NCBI GenBank assembly: GCA_030697165.1
Contig: JAUYQQ010000022.1
Coordinates: forward strand, 496,001 to 560,000
Length of the DNA: 64,000 nt
Source of the DNA: Acidobacteriota bacterium
Lineage (GTDB): Bacteria; Acidobacteriota; Vicinamibacteria; Vicinamibacterales; UBA2999
Reading direction: 5' to 3'
Of this stretch, positions 25,035 to 31,948 are shown one piece after another. Position 1 is the stretch's first letter; each line of letters starts with the position of its first letter. The notes under the pieces are model-generated. The model ran no database searches and had not been told where the DNA came from. It saw only the letters and a list, made by a program, of their open reading frames with translations. Made by a program: the position numbers and the translations under genes.

Positions 25035-25538
25035 ATGTTCAACCTCAAGCGGCTTTCGACGTCGGCCATTCCATCGGCGCTGGCCAAGGCCGAGCGCTAC
25101 CGGCTCTTGAACGAGCCGGAAGAAGCGCAGAGCATCTGCGAAGACGTGCTGCACGCCGACCCGGCCAATGCCGATGCCGTGCGGACCTTGCTCCTCGCCC
25201 TCACCGATTCGTTTCCCCACCAGGACGGCAAGACCGTGAGCCGGGCGAAGGACCTGGTGGCCAGGCTTCCGTCCGAGTACGAGCGGGCCTACTTCGGCGG
25301 CCTGATCGCCGAACGCCGGGCGCGCGCGCTGCTAGGCAAGGGCGGTGCGGGTCGCAGCCGGCCGGCCGGCGACCTGCTGCGTGAAGCGATGCATGCGTTC
25401 GAGCGCGCCGAGGCCGTGAAGCCCGCCGACAACGACGATGCGTTGCTGCGGTGGAATGCGTGCGCGCGGTTGTTCGAGCGTCATCCGGAGTTGATGACGG
25501 TGGACGACGAACGCACCGCACCGGTGATGTTGGAGTAG
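25035..25538 (+). CDS. TPR-like protein following sdhB
   Basis: 167 residues with tetratricopeptide-like helices (KAERYRLLNEPEEAQSICED, VLHADPANADAVRTLLLALT, EAMHAFERAEAVKPADNDDA). No signal peptide. It starts 14 nt after sdhB behind a GGGAGG ribosome site, so it is probably in the sdh transcript. It could aid complex assembly, but this rests on position only. Confidence 0.7.
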   Translation: MFNLKRLSTSAIPSALAKAERYRLLNEPEEAQSICEDVLHADPANADAVRTLLLALTDSFPHQDGKTVSRAKDLVARLPSEYERAYFGGLIAERRARALLGKGGAGRSRPAGDLLREAMHAFERAEAVKPADNDDALLRWNACARLFERHPELMTVDDERTAPVMLE

Positions 25539-25610
25539 GGGTCGCGGTTCGCACATTTCGCCACTTTCATGGACAAACGATTGCAACCGCGCTGATTGTA
25601 AAATCGTATC

Positions 25611-25688
25611 CTCTGCGTGCAACGACAGAGGGGAAGCACCGGGTGGGGCATCGCCTTGCAAGCCGCAATGTCCCCGCCCGGTTTTTTT
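25611..25688 (+). ncRNA. Candidate small RNA of about 78 nt ending in a strong terminator
   Basis: TAAAAT at 25599-25604 would place a transcription start near 25611. The RNA would open with a hairpin (CCTCTG/CAGAGG with a CGTGCAACGA loop), then GGGAAGC, then a long stem ACCGGGTGGGGCAT/ATGTCCCCGCCCGGT followed by seven T. No open reading frame of note lies inside, and the downstream gene has its own TATAAT box. It might instead be an attenuator. I do not match it to a known RNA class. Confidence 0.45.
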
Positions 25689-25699
25689 GTTGGTCGCGG

Positions 25700-25705
25700 T
25701 ATAAT
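25700..25705 (+). promoter_or_regulatory. Consensus -10 box TATAAT for the Tat zinc-ribbon gene
   Basis: Perfect TATAAT 64 nt before the ATG. The leader contains a small GGGCTTTAGCCC hairpin and an AGGAGAT ribosome-binding site. Confidence 0.6.
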
Positions 25706-25769
25706 GCTGAACAGACGGGCTTTAGCCCAGCTGTTGAAGACCACAGCGCTTTCAGGAGATCACTTGCCC

Positions 25770-26084
25770 ATGTTCGAAAATGTGAACGGTTCGGGCCTCA
25801 ATCGGCGCTCATTCCTCCGCGGCTCGGCCATGTTTGCGGCCGCCATCGGCGTGTCGGTCATTCCCGCGTTTGCGCAGGAGCAACAGCCGCCACCCAAGCC
25901 GGAAGAAGAGAAGAAGAAGGAAGAGCCGAAGGATCCGTTTGCCGACGGCGACGCGAAGGACGAGAAGAAGCTGGTCGACGCCGAGGGCCGCGAATACCGC
26001 GTCTGCCCGCAGTGCGCCTACAACATGTACAAGCAGGGCCGCATGTGGGTGTGTGAGAACTGCGGATACAGCTACGTAGAGTAA
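25770..26084 (+). CDS. Tat-exported zinc-ribbon protein of unknown function
   Basis: 104 residues. A twin-arginine signal (LNRRSFLRGSAMFAAAIGVS, cleaved near AFAQE) precedes a lysine/glutamate/proline-rich linker and a C-terminal zinc ribbon with CPQCAYNMYK and CENCGYSY. Tat export suggests the metal centre folds in the cytoplasm. AGGAGAT about 9 nt upstream of ATG 25770 fixes the start; the frame is open further upstream. A strong terminator follows. I recognise no family; a rubredoxin-like role is speculative. Confidence 0.75.
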   Translation: MFENVNGSGLNRRSFLRGSAMFAAAIGVSVIPAFAQEQQPPPKPEEEKKKEEPKDPFADGDAKDEKKLVDAEGREYRVCPQCAYNMYKQGRMWVCENCGYSYVE

Positions 26085-26110
26085 CCAGCCGCTTCCGCTA
26101 GATTCGACAG

Positions 26111-26150
26111 ACGCCCGGTTCCCGCTTGGGGGCCGGGCGTTTTGTTTTTT
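26111..26150 (+). terminator. Rho-independent terminator after the Tat zinc-ribbon gene
   Basis: Stem ACGCCCGG/CCGGGCGT with a CCCGCTTGGGG-containing loop, followed by TTTGTTTTTT. Confidence 0.85.
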
Positions 26151-26201
26151 TATGGGTGGGATTGAGTTGTCCGCAGATTACGCCGATTACACCGATTGGG
26201 T

Positions 26202-26337
26202 GGACCCGCGGCGCCAGGCTTTGCCTGGCGCGAGGCAAGACGGCAACGGGCGAGAATCAAGAGACCGCAAACGACCAGACGTCTCTTGATTTCGCCCGTT
26301 GCCGTCTTGCCCGGCCCGGAGGGCCGGCCGCGGGTCC
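26202..26337. repeat. Left cloverleaf-forming repeat
   Basis: Closing stem GGACCCGCGG (26202-26211) with CCGCGGGTCC (26328-26337). Inside are hairpin 1 GCGCCAGGC/GCCTGGCGC (26211-26231), hairpin 2 with ~30-bp arms (26235-26310, GCAAGACGG..CCGTCTTGC) and hairpin 3 CCGGCCC/GGGCCGG (26311-26327), placed almost without gaps. Confidence 0.8.
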
Positions 26338-26343
26338 GATCAC

Positions 26344-26742
26344 TCACGCGTTTGGCGTCCACACAATTCGCCGGTACTCGAGGCTCCGCGCGCCGAAGTT
26401 CAGCAGCAGGCCGCGCTGCGCGCCAGAGGCGCGGAGGTAGTTGATGACCTGCGACAGGTGGACGGGCGACAACTCCGCGACGGCTTTCGCCTCGACGAGC
26501 ACCTGCCCGCACACGAAATCTACACGGTAGTTTGTCGGCAGGCGCTCGCCCTTGTAGTCGATTGGCAAGGCGACTTCCGGCCAGAACTGGATTGAACGGA
26601 GCCGAAACTCAATTGCGAGTGCGGCCTTGTAGACTGCTTCCAGATAGCCACATCCGAGTTCCCGGTGCACCGCCATGGCTGCACCGATGATGTCGTAGGT
26701 GTCTTGATCGCGCTGAGAGGGCTGGATGGATGTTGTCGACAT
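26344..26742 (-). CDS. GxxExxY family protein (PD-(D/E)XK nuclease fold)
   Basis: 132 residues. The family signature GYLEAVY (G32, E35, Y38) is followed by YRVDFVCGQVLVEAKAVAEL, where D75, E84 and K86 fit the PD-(D/E)XK nuclease core, and by HLSQVINYLRASG and GLLLNFGARSLEYRRI. The family occurs in many copies in some bacterial genomes and its function is not established. It lies alone between two inverted structured repeats and its stop is 7 nt from the left copy. No Shine-Dalgarno or TANNNT box is obvious at ATG 26742. Confidence 0.85.
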   Translation of the reverse strand: MSTTSIQPSQRDQDTYDIIGAAMAVHRELGCGYLEAVYKAALAIEFRLRSIQFWPEVALPIDYKGERLPTNYRVDFVCGQVLVEAKAVAELSPVHLSQVINYLRASGAQRGLLLNFGARSLEYRRIVWTPNA

Positions 26743-26862
26743 GCCACTTGTTCAAGCACGCGGCGTGCCTCACGAATTCTCTCCAGAATCGCGTTTGACG
26801 GTGGGCGAGTGCGCAGTTGTTGCGATAGCGCCGGCGAAACGGCGGCTCAATTTTTGCCATCG

Positions 26863-26995
26863 GGACCGCGGCCGGCCCTTTGGGCCGGGCAAGACGGCAA
26901 CAGGCAAAATCAAGAGACCACAAGCAGCCCGAAGTCTCTTGATTTCGCCTGTTGCCGTCTTGCCGAGCGCCAGGCGAAGCCTGGCGCCGCGGTCC
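26863..26995. repeat. Right cloverleaf-forming repeat (inverted copy)
   Basis: Closing stem GGACCGCGG (26863-26871) with CCGCGGTCC (26987-26995), holding CCGGCCC/GGGCCGG, the ~30-bp GCAAGACGG hairpin (26889-26963) and GCGCCAGGC/GCCTGGCGC. Relative to the left copy the closing stem has lost one C and the matching G, and the long hairpin has a G:C to A:T swap, so pairing is kept. This copy fills most of the 305-nt gap 26743-27047. Confidence 0.8.
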
Positions 26996-27047
26996 GCCGA
27001 GGCGGGCCATGAATCGGCGTAATCCGCGTAATCTGCGGACAACAAGA

Positions 27048-28280
27048 TCAGGAGCTAGCCACCGTCTTCTCAACCAGGCGCAGGAACGCCGTGATGGTCT
27101 TCTCGAGGTGCGGCTCGGGTGTGTCCTCTTCCTTGCAGTGTGACAGGCCGTTCGCGGAATACGCAAACATCATGACCGTCGGCATGTGCGGCACCATCTC
27201 CGCCGCGTCGTGCAACGGGCCGGACGGCAGCAGCGGCGCGTCGCCAGTCGCCTCGCGGACGGCCTCGGTGCAGAGCGCAATCAGCCGCGGATCGAACGGC
27301 CGCGGCTCGATCCGCCACAGCGTTCGCCACTCCACGCCCACGTTGTTGTGGCGTGCCGCCTTGCCCGCCGCCTCACGGGCATCGGCCAGCATCTGCGCCA
27401 GCACGGACGCGTCGAGGGCGCGCTGATCGAGCGAGATCTCGCAGACCCCGGGTACGGCCGTGACGATCCCCGGCTCCACCTTCACCGTGCCCACCGTGCA
27501 GACGACCCGGGCATCGGGCGTGGTGTGCTTGACGGCGATCTCCCTGAACGCCAGCGCGCTTTCCGCCGCCGCCAGGAACGCGTCGCGCCGCATCGGAATG
27601 GGCGTGGAACCCGAGTGCGCGGCCTGGCCGGTGAACCGCAGCAGGTGGCGCTCCACCCCGAATGTCCCGAGGACGACACCGGCCGGCTTGTTCAGTGCCT
27701 CGAGCACCGGCCCCTGCTCGATATGCAGTTCGAGATAGGCCCGGGCATCGATCGCCTTCAGGAACGCCTGCGCCTCGTGCATGCGCGTCAGCTCGACGCC
27801 GTTCTCGCGCAACGCGTCCACCAGCCGGGTGCCGGCCTTGTCGGCCAGGTGCTCGACCTCGGAGACCGTCAAGGCCCCGCCGGCAGCAGAGGAGCCGAGC
27901 AGGCTGCGGCCGAAGCGAGCGCCCTCCTCGTCGGCCCAGTCCACCACCTTGATCGTGACCGGCGGTCGCCGGTCCTTGAACATACGCAGTGCCTCCAAGC
28001 CGGCCATCATCCCGAGCGTGCCGTCGAGCCAGCCGCCGTTCGGCACCGAGTCCAGGTGGCTGCCGATGATGACGGTCCGATCCGACTCGCCCGGCAGGGT
28101 GGCCCAGACGTTGCCCGCCGCATCGACCTCGGGCGTGATGCCGAGGGTGGCCAGCTTGCCGCTGAACCACTGCCGGGCCTCGCGCCACACCGGTCCCCAC
28201 GCCAGCCGCTGCGCGCCGTCGGGGGTCGAGGTGAGGGTGGCCACTTCTCGCAGGTTGGCGATGACGTCACGAGCGCTCAT
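27048..28280 (-). CDS. M20-family amidohydrolase (N-carbamoyl-amino acid hydrolase/allantoate amidohydrolase type)
   Basis: 410-residue binuclear zinc hydrolase. Signatures include GSHLDSVPNGGWLDG (metal histidine and aspartate), WADEEGARFGRSLLGS (bridging glutamate), ELHIEQGPVLE, the dimerisation-domain segment FTGQAAHSGSTPIPMRRDAF and SGPLHDAAEM. Family members cleave N-carbamoyl amino acids, ureidoglycolate or allantoate; the substrate is unresolved and no pyrimidine or purine degradation genes are adjacent. ATG 28280 has TATACT 8 nt upstream. The stop codon is 3 nt from the GxxExxY element. Confidence 0.88.
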   Translation of the reverse strand: MSARDVIANLREVATLTSTPDGAQRLAWGPVWREARQWFSGKLATLGITPEVDAAGNVWATLPGESDRTVIIGSHLDSVPNGGWLDGTLGMMAGLEALRMFKDRRPPVTIKVVDWADEEGARFGRSLLGSSAAGGALTVSEVEHLADKAGTRLVDALRENGVELTRMHEAQAFLKAIDARAYLELHIEQGPVLEALNKPAGVVLGTFGVERHLLRFTGQAAHSGSTPIPMRRDAFLAAAESALAFREIAVKHTTPDARVVCTVGTVKVEPGIVTAVPGVCEISLDQRALDASVLAQMLADAREAAGKAARHNNVGVEWRTLWRIEPRPFDPRLIALCTEAVREATGDAPLLPSGPLHDAAEMVPHMPTVMMFAYSANGLSHCKEEDTPEPHLEKTITAFLRLVEKTVASS

Positions 28281-28288
28281 GACGCGAG

Positions 28289-28294
28289 AGTATA
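28289..28294 (-). promoter_or_regulatory. Putative -10 box TATACT for the M20 hydrolase gene
   Basis: TATACT with an 8-nt spacer to ATG 28280. It forms a compact divergent promoter pair with 28319-28324. Confidence 0.55.
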
Positions 28295-28318
28295 CCCAAG
28301 GCGCATGCGTGGCTGGCC

Positions 28319-28324
28319 TAGAAT
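28319..28324 (+). promoter_or_regulatory. Putative -10 box TAGAAT for the SDR gene
   Basis: TAGAAT with a 9-nt spacer to ATG 28334. The whole divergent intergenic region is only 53 nt. Confidence 0.55.
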
Positions 28325-28333
28325 GGCCGGGTC

Positions 28334-29161
28334 ATGTCCCTCAAGCACCGAACCCTCTTCATCACCGGCGCGTCTCGCGGTATCGGCCACGCCATCGCCC
28401 TGCGCGCGGCCGCCGATGGCGCCAACGTCGTGATTGCCGCCAAGACCGTTGACCCGCACCCGAAATTGCCGGGCACCATCCATACGGCGGCGGCCGATGT
28501 TGAGGCGGCCGGCGGGCAGGCGCTGGCCGTGGCGGTCGACATTCGCGACGAGGCGCAGGTGGAAGCGGCCGTCGCGGCCGCGGTGGCGCGTTTCGGCGGC
28601 ATCGACATCCTTGTCAACAACGCCTCGGCCATCAGCCTCACCGGCACGGTCGAGACGCCCATGAAGCGCTTCGACCTCATGCACCAGGTCAACACGCGCG
28701 GCACCTTCTTGTGCTCGCAGAAGGCGATTCCGCATCTGCTGAAGTCGCCCAACCCCCACATCCTCAACCTCGCGCCGCCGCTGCCGTCGATCACCGAGGC
28801 GAAGTGGTTCGCGCCCCACGTGGCCTACACCATGGCGAAGTTCGGCATGTCCCTGTGCGTCCTGGGGATGGCCGAAGAGTTGCGAGGGCAGGGGATTGCC
28901 GTCAACGCGCTGTGGCCAAGGACGACGATCGATACCGAGGCCATCCGGCTGATTGCCGGACAGGCCGCGCGCAAGATGACCCGCTCACCGCAGATCATGG
29001 CGGATGCGGCGCACTGGATTCTCTCGCAGCCGAGCCGCGCATACACCGGCCGGTTCGCGATTGATGAGGACGTGCTGCGCGAGTCCGGCGTGACCGACCT
29101 GTCGCGCTATCGCGGTGAGGGGGTCCGGGAAGAGGACCTGATGCCGGACTTCTTCGTGTAA
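28334..29161 (+). CDS. HSDL2-like short-chain dehydrogenase with catalytic Ser replaced
   Basis: 275-residue SDR. It shows the NAD(P) motif TGASRGIGHA (11-20), the NNAS motif (about 95-98), and YxxxK as Y165/K169 in AYTMAKFGMS. The segment HILNLAPPL and the following VLGMAEELRGQ and NALWPRTTIDTEA match the HSDL2-like SDR subgroup. In that subgroup the catalytic serine lies in an N(I/L)SPPL motif; here the residue is alanine (A147). It may be weakly active or use a different mechanism. Substrate unknown. Confidence 0.85.
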   Translation: MSLKHRTLFITGASRGIGHAIALRAAADGANVVIAAKTVDPHPKLPGTIHTAAADVEAAGGQALAVAVDIRDEAQVEAAVAAAVARFGGIDILVNNASAISLTGTVETPMKRFDLMHQVNTRGTFLCSQKAIPHLLKSPNPHILNLAPPLPSITEAKWFAPHVAYTMAKFGMSLCVLGMAEELRGQGIAVNALWPRTTIDTEAIRLIAGQAARKMTRSPQIMADAAHWILSQPSRAYTGRFAIDEDVLRESGVTDLSRYRGEGVREEDLMPDFFV

Positions 29162-29230
29162 CAGAGCCGAACGGGTCGTCCCGTCTCAAGATATTTGTGA
29201 CAGCCAGATACCGGCGGCTGAAATCACGAA

Positions 29231-29236
29231 TATTGT
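29231..29236 (+). promoter_or_regulatory. Putative -10 box TATTGT for the MgtE-like gene
   Basis: TATTGT with a 5-nt spacer to ATG 29242; leaderless pattern. Confidence 0.45.
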
Positions 29237-29241
29237 AGGGC

Positions 29242-30228
29242 ATGCCTGCTGCTCTGCTCTCTGCCGCCCAGTTGCACGAGCCCATTTTGCCCCTGGCTCG
29301 GCCCCCGCAGGTCGTCCTTGCGCCGACCCAGACCATCGACGAGGCGCTCCGGGCCATTCGCTCGGCCGCTTCGGCCAGCTCGATCCACTACCTGTACGTC
29401 GTCGATCAAGACGCCCGGCTGGTCGGGGTGGTCCCGACCCGGCGGTTGCTGACGGCGGAGCCCCATCAGCAGGTCAGCGAAGTGATGGTCGACAACGTGG
29501 TGGCCATACCGGACTGGGCGACGGTCTTGATTGCGAGCGAGTACTTCGCGACGCGGCGGTTACTGGCGTTTCCGGTGGTCGATGGGAAGGGCGTGCTGCT
29601 CGGGGTCGTCGACGTGGGCTTGTTCACCGACGAGGTGATCGACCTGGCTCGCCAGACCTACGACGACATCTTCCAGCTGATCGGCGTGCATGGTACGGCC
29701 CAGCGATCGACCATGGATGCGTTCCGCGACCGCTTTCCCTGGCTGCTCTGCAACATCGTTGGGGGGCTGATCGCGGCCTTCATCGCCAGCCGCTTCGAAC
29801 ACCTGCTGCAAGAGGTGGTCGTGCTGGCCCTGTTCATTCCGATCGTGTTGGCGCTTGGCGAAAGCGTCAGCATGCAGGCGCTCAGCCTGACGCTGCAGAG
29901 CTTCACCGACGGTCCCTTTGTGCCAAAGCGCCTGGCCGCGGCCTTGTGGAAGGAATTTCGGACCGCGGTCTTGCTTGGCCTGGGCTGCGGTGGTGTGGTC
30001 GGGGGCGTGGTCGTGGTGTGGCGCGGGGAAATGATGGTGGCCGGGGTCATCTTCGCGGCGATCGCGCTGTCGATGGTCGTCGCCTGCCTGCTGGGTGTGG
30101 CGTTTCCGGCCTTGCTCAAGTACGCCAAGGCCGACCCGCGGATTGCGGCAGGCCCGGTGGTGCTGGCGGTGGCGGACGTGGTGACGTTGTTGTTCTACTT
30201 CGGGCTGGGCGCCCGCTTCCTGGCCTGA
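29242..30228 (+). CDS. Magnesium transporter MgtE family protein lacking the N domain
   Basis: 328 residues: two CBS domains (about 25-130; SSIHYLYVVDQDARLVGVVP and AFPVVDGKGVLLGVVDVG) followed by an MgtE membrane domain with RFPWLLCNIVGGLIAAFIAS, FIPIVLALGESVSMQALSL and three further helices. Full MgtE (about 450 residues) has an N-terminal superhelical domain that gates the channel; it is absent here. It transports Mg2+ or a related divalent ion across the inner membrane. Its 3' end overlaps the convergent pseudouridine synthase gene by 34 nt. Confidence 0.85.
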   Translation: MPAALLSAAQLHEPILPLARPPQVVLAPTQTIDEALRAIRSAASASSIHYLYVVDQDARLVGVVPTRRLLTAEPHQQVSEVMVDNVVAIPDWATVLIASEYFATRRLLAFPVVDGKGVLLGVVDVGLFTDEVIDLARQTYDDIFQLIGVHGTAQRSTMDAFRDRFPWLLCNIVGGLIAAFIASRFEHLLQEVVVLALFIPIVLALGESVSMQALSLTLQSFTDGPFVPKRLAAALWKEFRTAVLLGLGCGGVVGGVVVVWRGEMMVAGVIFAAIALSMVVACLLGVAFPALLKYAKADPRIAAGPVVLAVADVVTLLFYFGLGARFLA

Positions 30229-30971
30229 GGCCGTCCGGGAAACGCGCGGCGCAGTTCGGCGGCGGTGACTTCGCGCCACGTCCCAGGCGCCAGCGTGCCC
30301 AGCGCCAGGCCGCCGTACTCCACGCGCCGCAGCCGCGTCACCGGATGGCCGGCGGCGGCCAGCATGCGGCGCACCTCGCGGTTCCGGCCTTCGGTCAACG
30401 TCACCACCAGGTGGCTCTCACGATTTGACGCCTTGCGAAGTGCGGCGGCGGCGGCCGTGAGCCGCTCGCCATCGACAAGAATGCCGCGCTGCAGGACCGG
30501 GATGGTGGCCGGTTCGACGCGTCCCTTGACGGTGACCAGGTACACCCGCGGCACACCGGACGCCGGGTCGGTCAACCAGTCGGCGAAGCGTGTGTCGTTG
30601 GTGAGGATCAGCACGCCGCTGGTGGCGAGGTCCAACCGGCCGACGGGCATCACGGGCACCGGCACACCCTCGAGCAGGTCGAACACGGTCGTGCGGCCCT
30701 CCGGATCCGATCGGGTGGTGACCACGCCCCGTGGCTTGTGCAGCACGATGGTGCAGGGGCGAGGCGCGGGCGCGGCCTGGCCGTCGATGGCGATGGCGGC
30801 GCGTTCCGGGATCACCAGCTGGCCGGGATTGGTGACGCGCACGCCGTTGACGGTGACCCGCCCCTCGGCCACCAGGGCGCGAGCCTGGGTGCGGCTGGCG
30901 AGCCCCAGTTTCGAGACCGCGCGCTCGAGTGGCACGCGCCCCCGCCGGGCCTGACTAGCGGTAGTTGCCAA
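30195..30971 (-). CDS. RsuA/RluB/RluE-family RNA pseudouridine synthase
   Basis: 258 residues: an N-terminal S4 RNA-binding domain (VPLERAVSKLGLASRTQARA, LVAEGRVTVNGVRV) and a catalytic domain with MPVGRLDLATSGVLILTND, where the aspartate is the nucleophile, plus LTEGRNREVRRMLAAAGHPV and LRRVEYGGLALG. It isomerises uridine in rRNA; the exact site cannot be told. It overlaps the upstream yajQ gene by 17 nt, so the two are coupled. Confidence 0.9.
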   Translation of the reverse strand: MATTASQARRGRVPLERAVSKLGLASRTQARALVAEGRVTVNGVRVTNPGQLVIPERAAIAIDGQAAPAPRPCTIVLHKPRGVVTTRSDPEGRTTVFDLLEGVPVPVMPVGRLDLATSGVLILTNDTRFADWLTDPASGVPRVYLVTVKGRVEPATIPVLQRGILVDGERLTAAAAALRKASNRESHLVVTLTEGRNREVRRMLAAAGHPVTRLRRVEYGGLALGTLAPGTWREVTAAELRRAFPGRPQARKRAPSPK

Positions 30972-31452
30972 ACTGGAGCGAGACCCCGAAGTCCTTGCCG
31001 CGCAGCGCCTGCATGGCCTCCTGCAGTTCGTCCTTCGACCCCGACGTCACGCGCACCTGGTCCGCCTGAATCTGCCCCTGCACCTTCTTCTTTGACTCCT
31101 TCAAGTGCTTGACGATGTCCTTGGCGGCATCGCTTGGAATGCCCTGTTGCAGCGTAATCACCTGCTTGACCGTGCTGCCGGACGCCGCCTGGATTTCTTC
31201 GCGCTTCAGGTTCTTCACCGGCACGCCGCGTTTAATCAGCCGCGTCTGCAGCACGTCCCACACCGACTCGAGCTTGAAGTTGTCCTCGGCGGTCAGGGTC
31301 AGGGTGTTGGCCTTGGCGTCGAGGTCGATGGCGGCGCTCGACCCCTTGAAGTCGAAGCGCTGGGCAATTTCCTTGCGTGCCTGGTTGACGGCGTTGTCGA
31401 CCTCGGGCATGTCGATGTTCGACGTGACGTCGAACGAATACGTGGTGGCCAT
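30955..31452 (-). CDS. yajQ: YajQ-family nucleotide-binding protein
   Basis: 165 residues of the YajQ family: YSFDVTSNIDMPEVDNAVNQ, AQRFDFKGSSAAIDLDAKAN, KESKKKVQGQIQADQVRVTS and LRGKDFGVSLQFGNYR. Members bind nucleotides or RNA, and in Xanthomonas one is a cyclic di-GMP effector. ATG 31452 has TAGGAT 6 nt upstream. Divergent from the response-regulator gene across a 35-nt gap. Confidence 0.92.
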   Translation of the reverse strand: MATTYSFDVTSNIDMPEVDNAVNQARKEIAQRFDFKGSSAAIDLDAKANTLTLTAEDNFKLESVWDVLQTRLIKRGVPVKNLKREEIQAASGSTVKQVITLQQGIPSDAAKDIVKHLKESKKKVQGQIQADQVRVTSGSKDELQEAMQALRGKDFGVSLQFGNYR

Positions 31453-31458
31453 GAACGG

Positions 31459-31464
31459 ATCCTA
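31459..31464 (-). promoter_or_regulatory. Putative -10 box TAGGAT for yajQ
   Basis: TAGGAT, a 6-nt spacer, then ATG; leaderless. It lies back to back with the TATACT box at 31474. Confidence 0.5.
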
Positions 31465-31473
31465 ACTGATTGG

Positions 31474-31479
31474 TATACT
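31474..31479 (+). promoter_or_regulatory. Putative -10 box TATACT for the response-regulator gene
   Basis: TATACT with an 8-nt spacer to GTG 31488. It rules out a TTG at 31470 as start, since that would lie upstream of the transcription start. Confidence 0.5.
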
Positions 31480-31487
31480 CGGCGCGA

Positions 31488-31883
31488 GTGCCCGCTGACG
31501 CCCGCCAGCCCCTCGTCCTCGTCGTCGACGACTACGCCGACGCCCGCGAGATGTACGTCGAGAGCCTGCTGGTGCTGGGCTTTCGCGTCGCCGAGGCGTC
31601 GAACGGGGTCGAGGCGGTCGAGAAGGCCCGCGACCTGGCGCCCGACGCGATCCTGATGGACCTGTCGCTGCCGGGCATCGATGGCTGGGAGGCGACCCGC
31701 CGGATCAAAGCCGATCCCGCGACGCGCCACATCCCGATTGTCGCCATGACCGGTCATGCGCCGGGGCATGCGGCCGACCGGGCCAAGCAGGCCGGCTGCG
31801 ATCGCCTGCTGATCAAGCCCGCGCTCCCGGACAAGGTGATGGCCGAGGTCCGCCAGCTCCTGGGACGCGACCCCTCGCTCTAA
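31488..31883 (+). CDS. Single-domain response regulator (CheY-like)
   Basis: 131 residues, receiver domain only. It has the acidic pair in LVLVVDDYADAREMY, the phospho-acceptor aspartate in AILMDLSLPGIDGWEATRRI, the conserved threonine in IPIVAMTGHAP and the lysine in LLIKPALP. No output domain, so it must act through protein contacts. No cognate kinase is adjacent. GTG start chosen from the promoter position. Confidence 0.88.
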   Translation: MPADARQPLVLVVDDYADAREMYVESLLVLGFRVAEASNGVEAVEKARDLAPDAILMDLSLPGIDGWEATRRIKADPATRHIPIVAMTGHAPGHAADRAKQAGCDRLLIKPALPDKVMAEVRQLLGRDPSL

Positions 31884-31936
31884 TAATCGTCCTTCGGCGA
31901 CGAAAAAACCTAAGTATTGCTGCCGCCGCCCCCACG

Positions 31937-31942
31937 TACGCT
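31937..31942 (+). promoter_or_regulatory. Putative -10 box TACGCT for terC
   Basis: TACGCT with a 6-nt spacer to GTG 31949; leaderless pattern. Confidence 0.4.
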
Positions 31943-31948
31943 ACTTGG

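Larger units (their letters stand above)
26165..27045. mobile_element. Putative mobile unit: GxxExxY nuclease gene between inverted cloverleaf repeats
   Basis: An ~880-bp unit. Each end starts with GTTGTCCGCAGATTACGC and 9-nt CGCCGATTA iterons, then a 133-136 bp block that folds into a closed stem carrying three hairpins, and the two ends are in inverted orientation. The only gene inside is a PD-(D/E)XK GxxExxY protein. The left end abuts a terminator and the right end stops 3 nt before the stop codon of an M20 hydrolase gene. I saw no target-site duplication. Mobility is inferred. Confidence 0.55.

Noticed and set aside
25611-25688. 4.5S (signal recognition particle) RNA
   Set aside because: The GGGAAGC after the first hairpin superficially recalls the SRP loop, but the conserved GGAAGGAAGCAGC-type domain IV sequence is absent.
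26344-27045. GxxExxY unit as an insertion sequence with a transposase
   Set aside because: No DDE, HUH or tyrosine transposase is encoded and no target duplication is visible; kept only as a putative mobile unit of unknown mechanism.
31470-31487. TTG start for the response regulator
   Set aside because: It overlaps the TATACT promoter box, so it would lie upstream of the transcript; GTG 31488 fits better.
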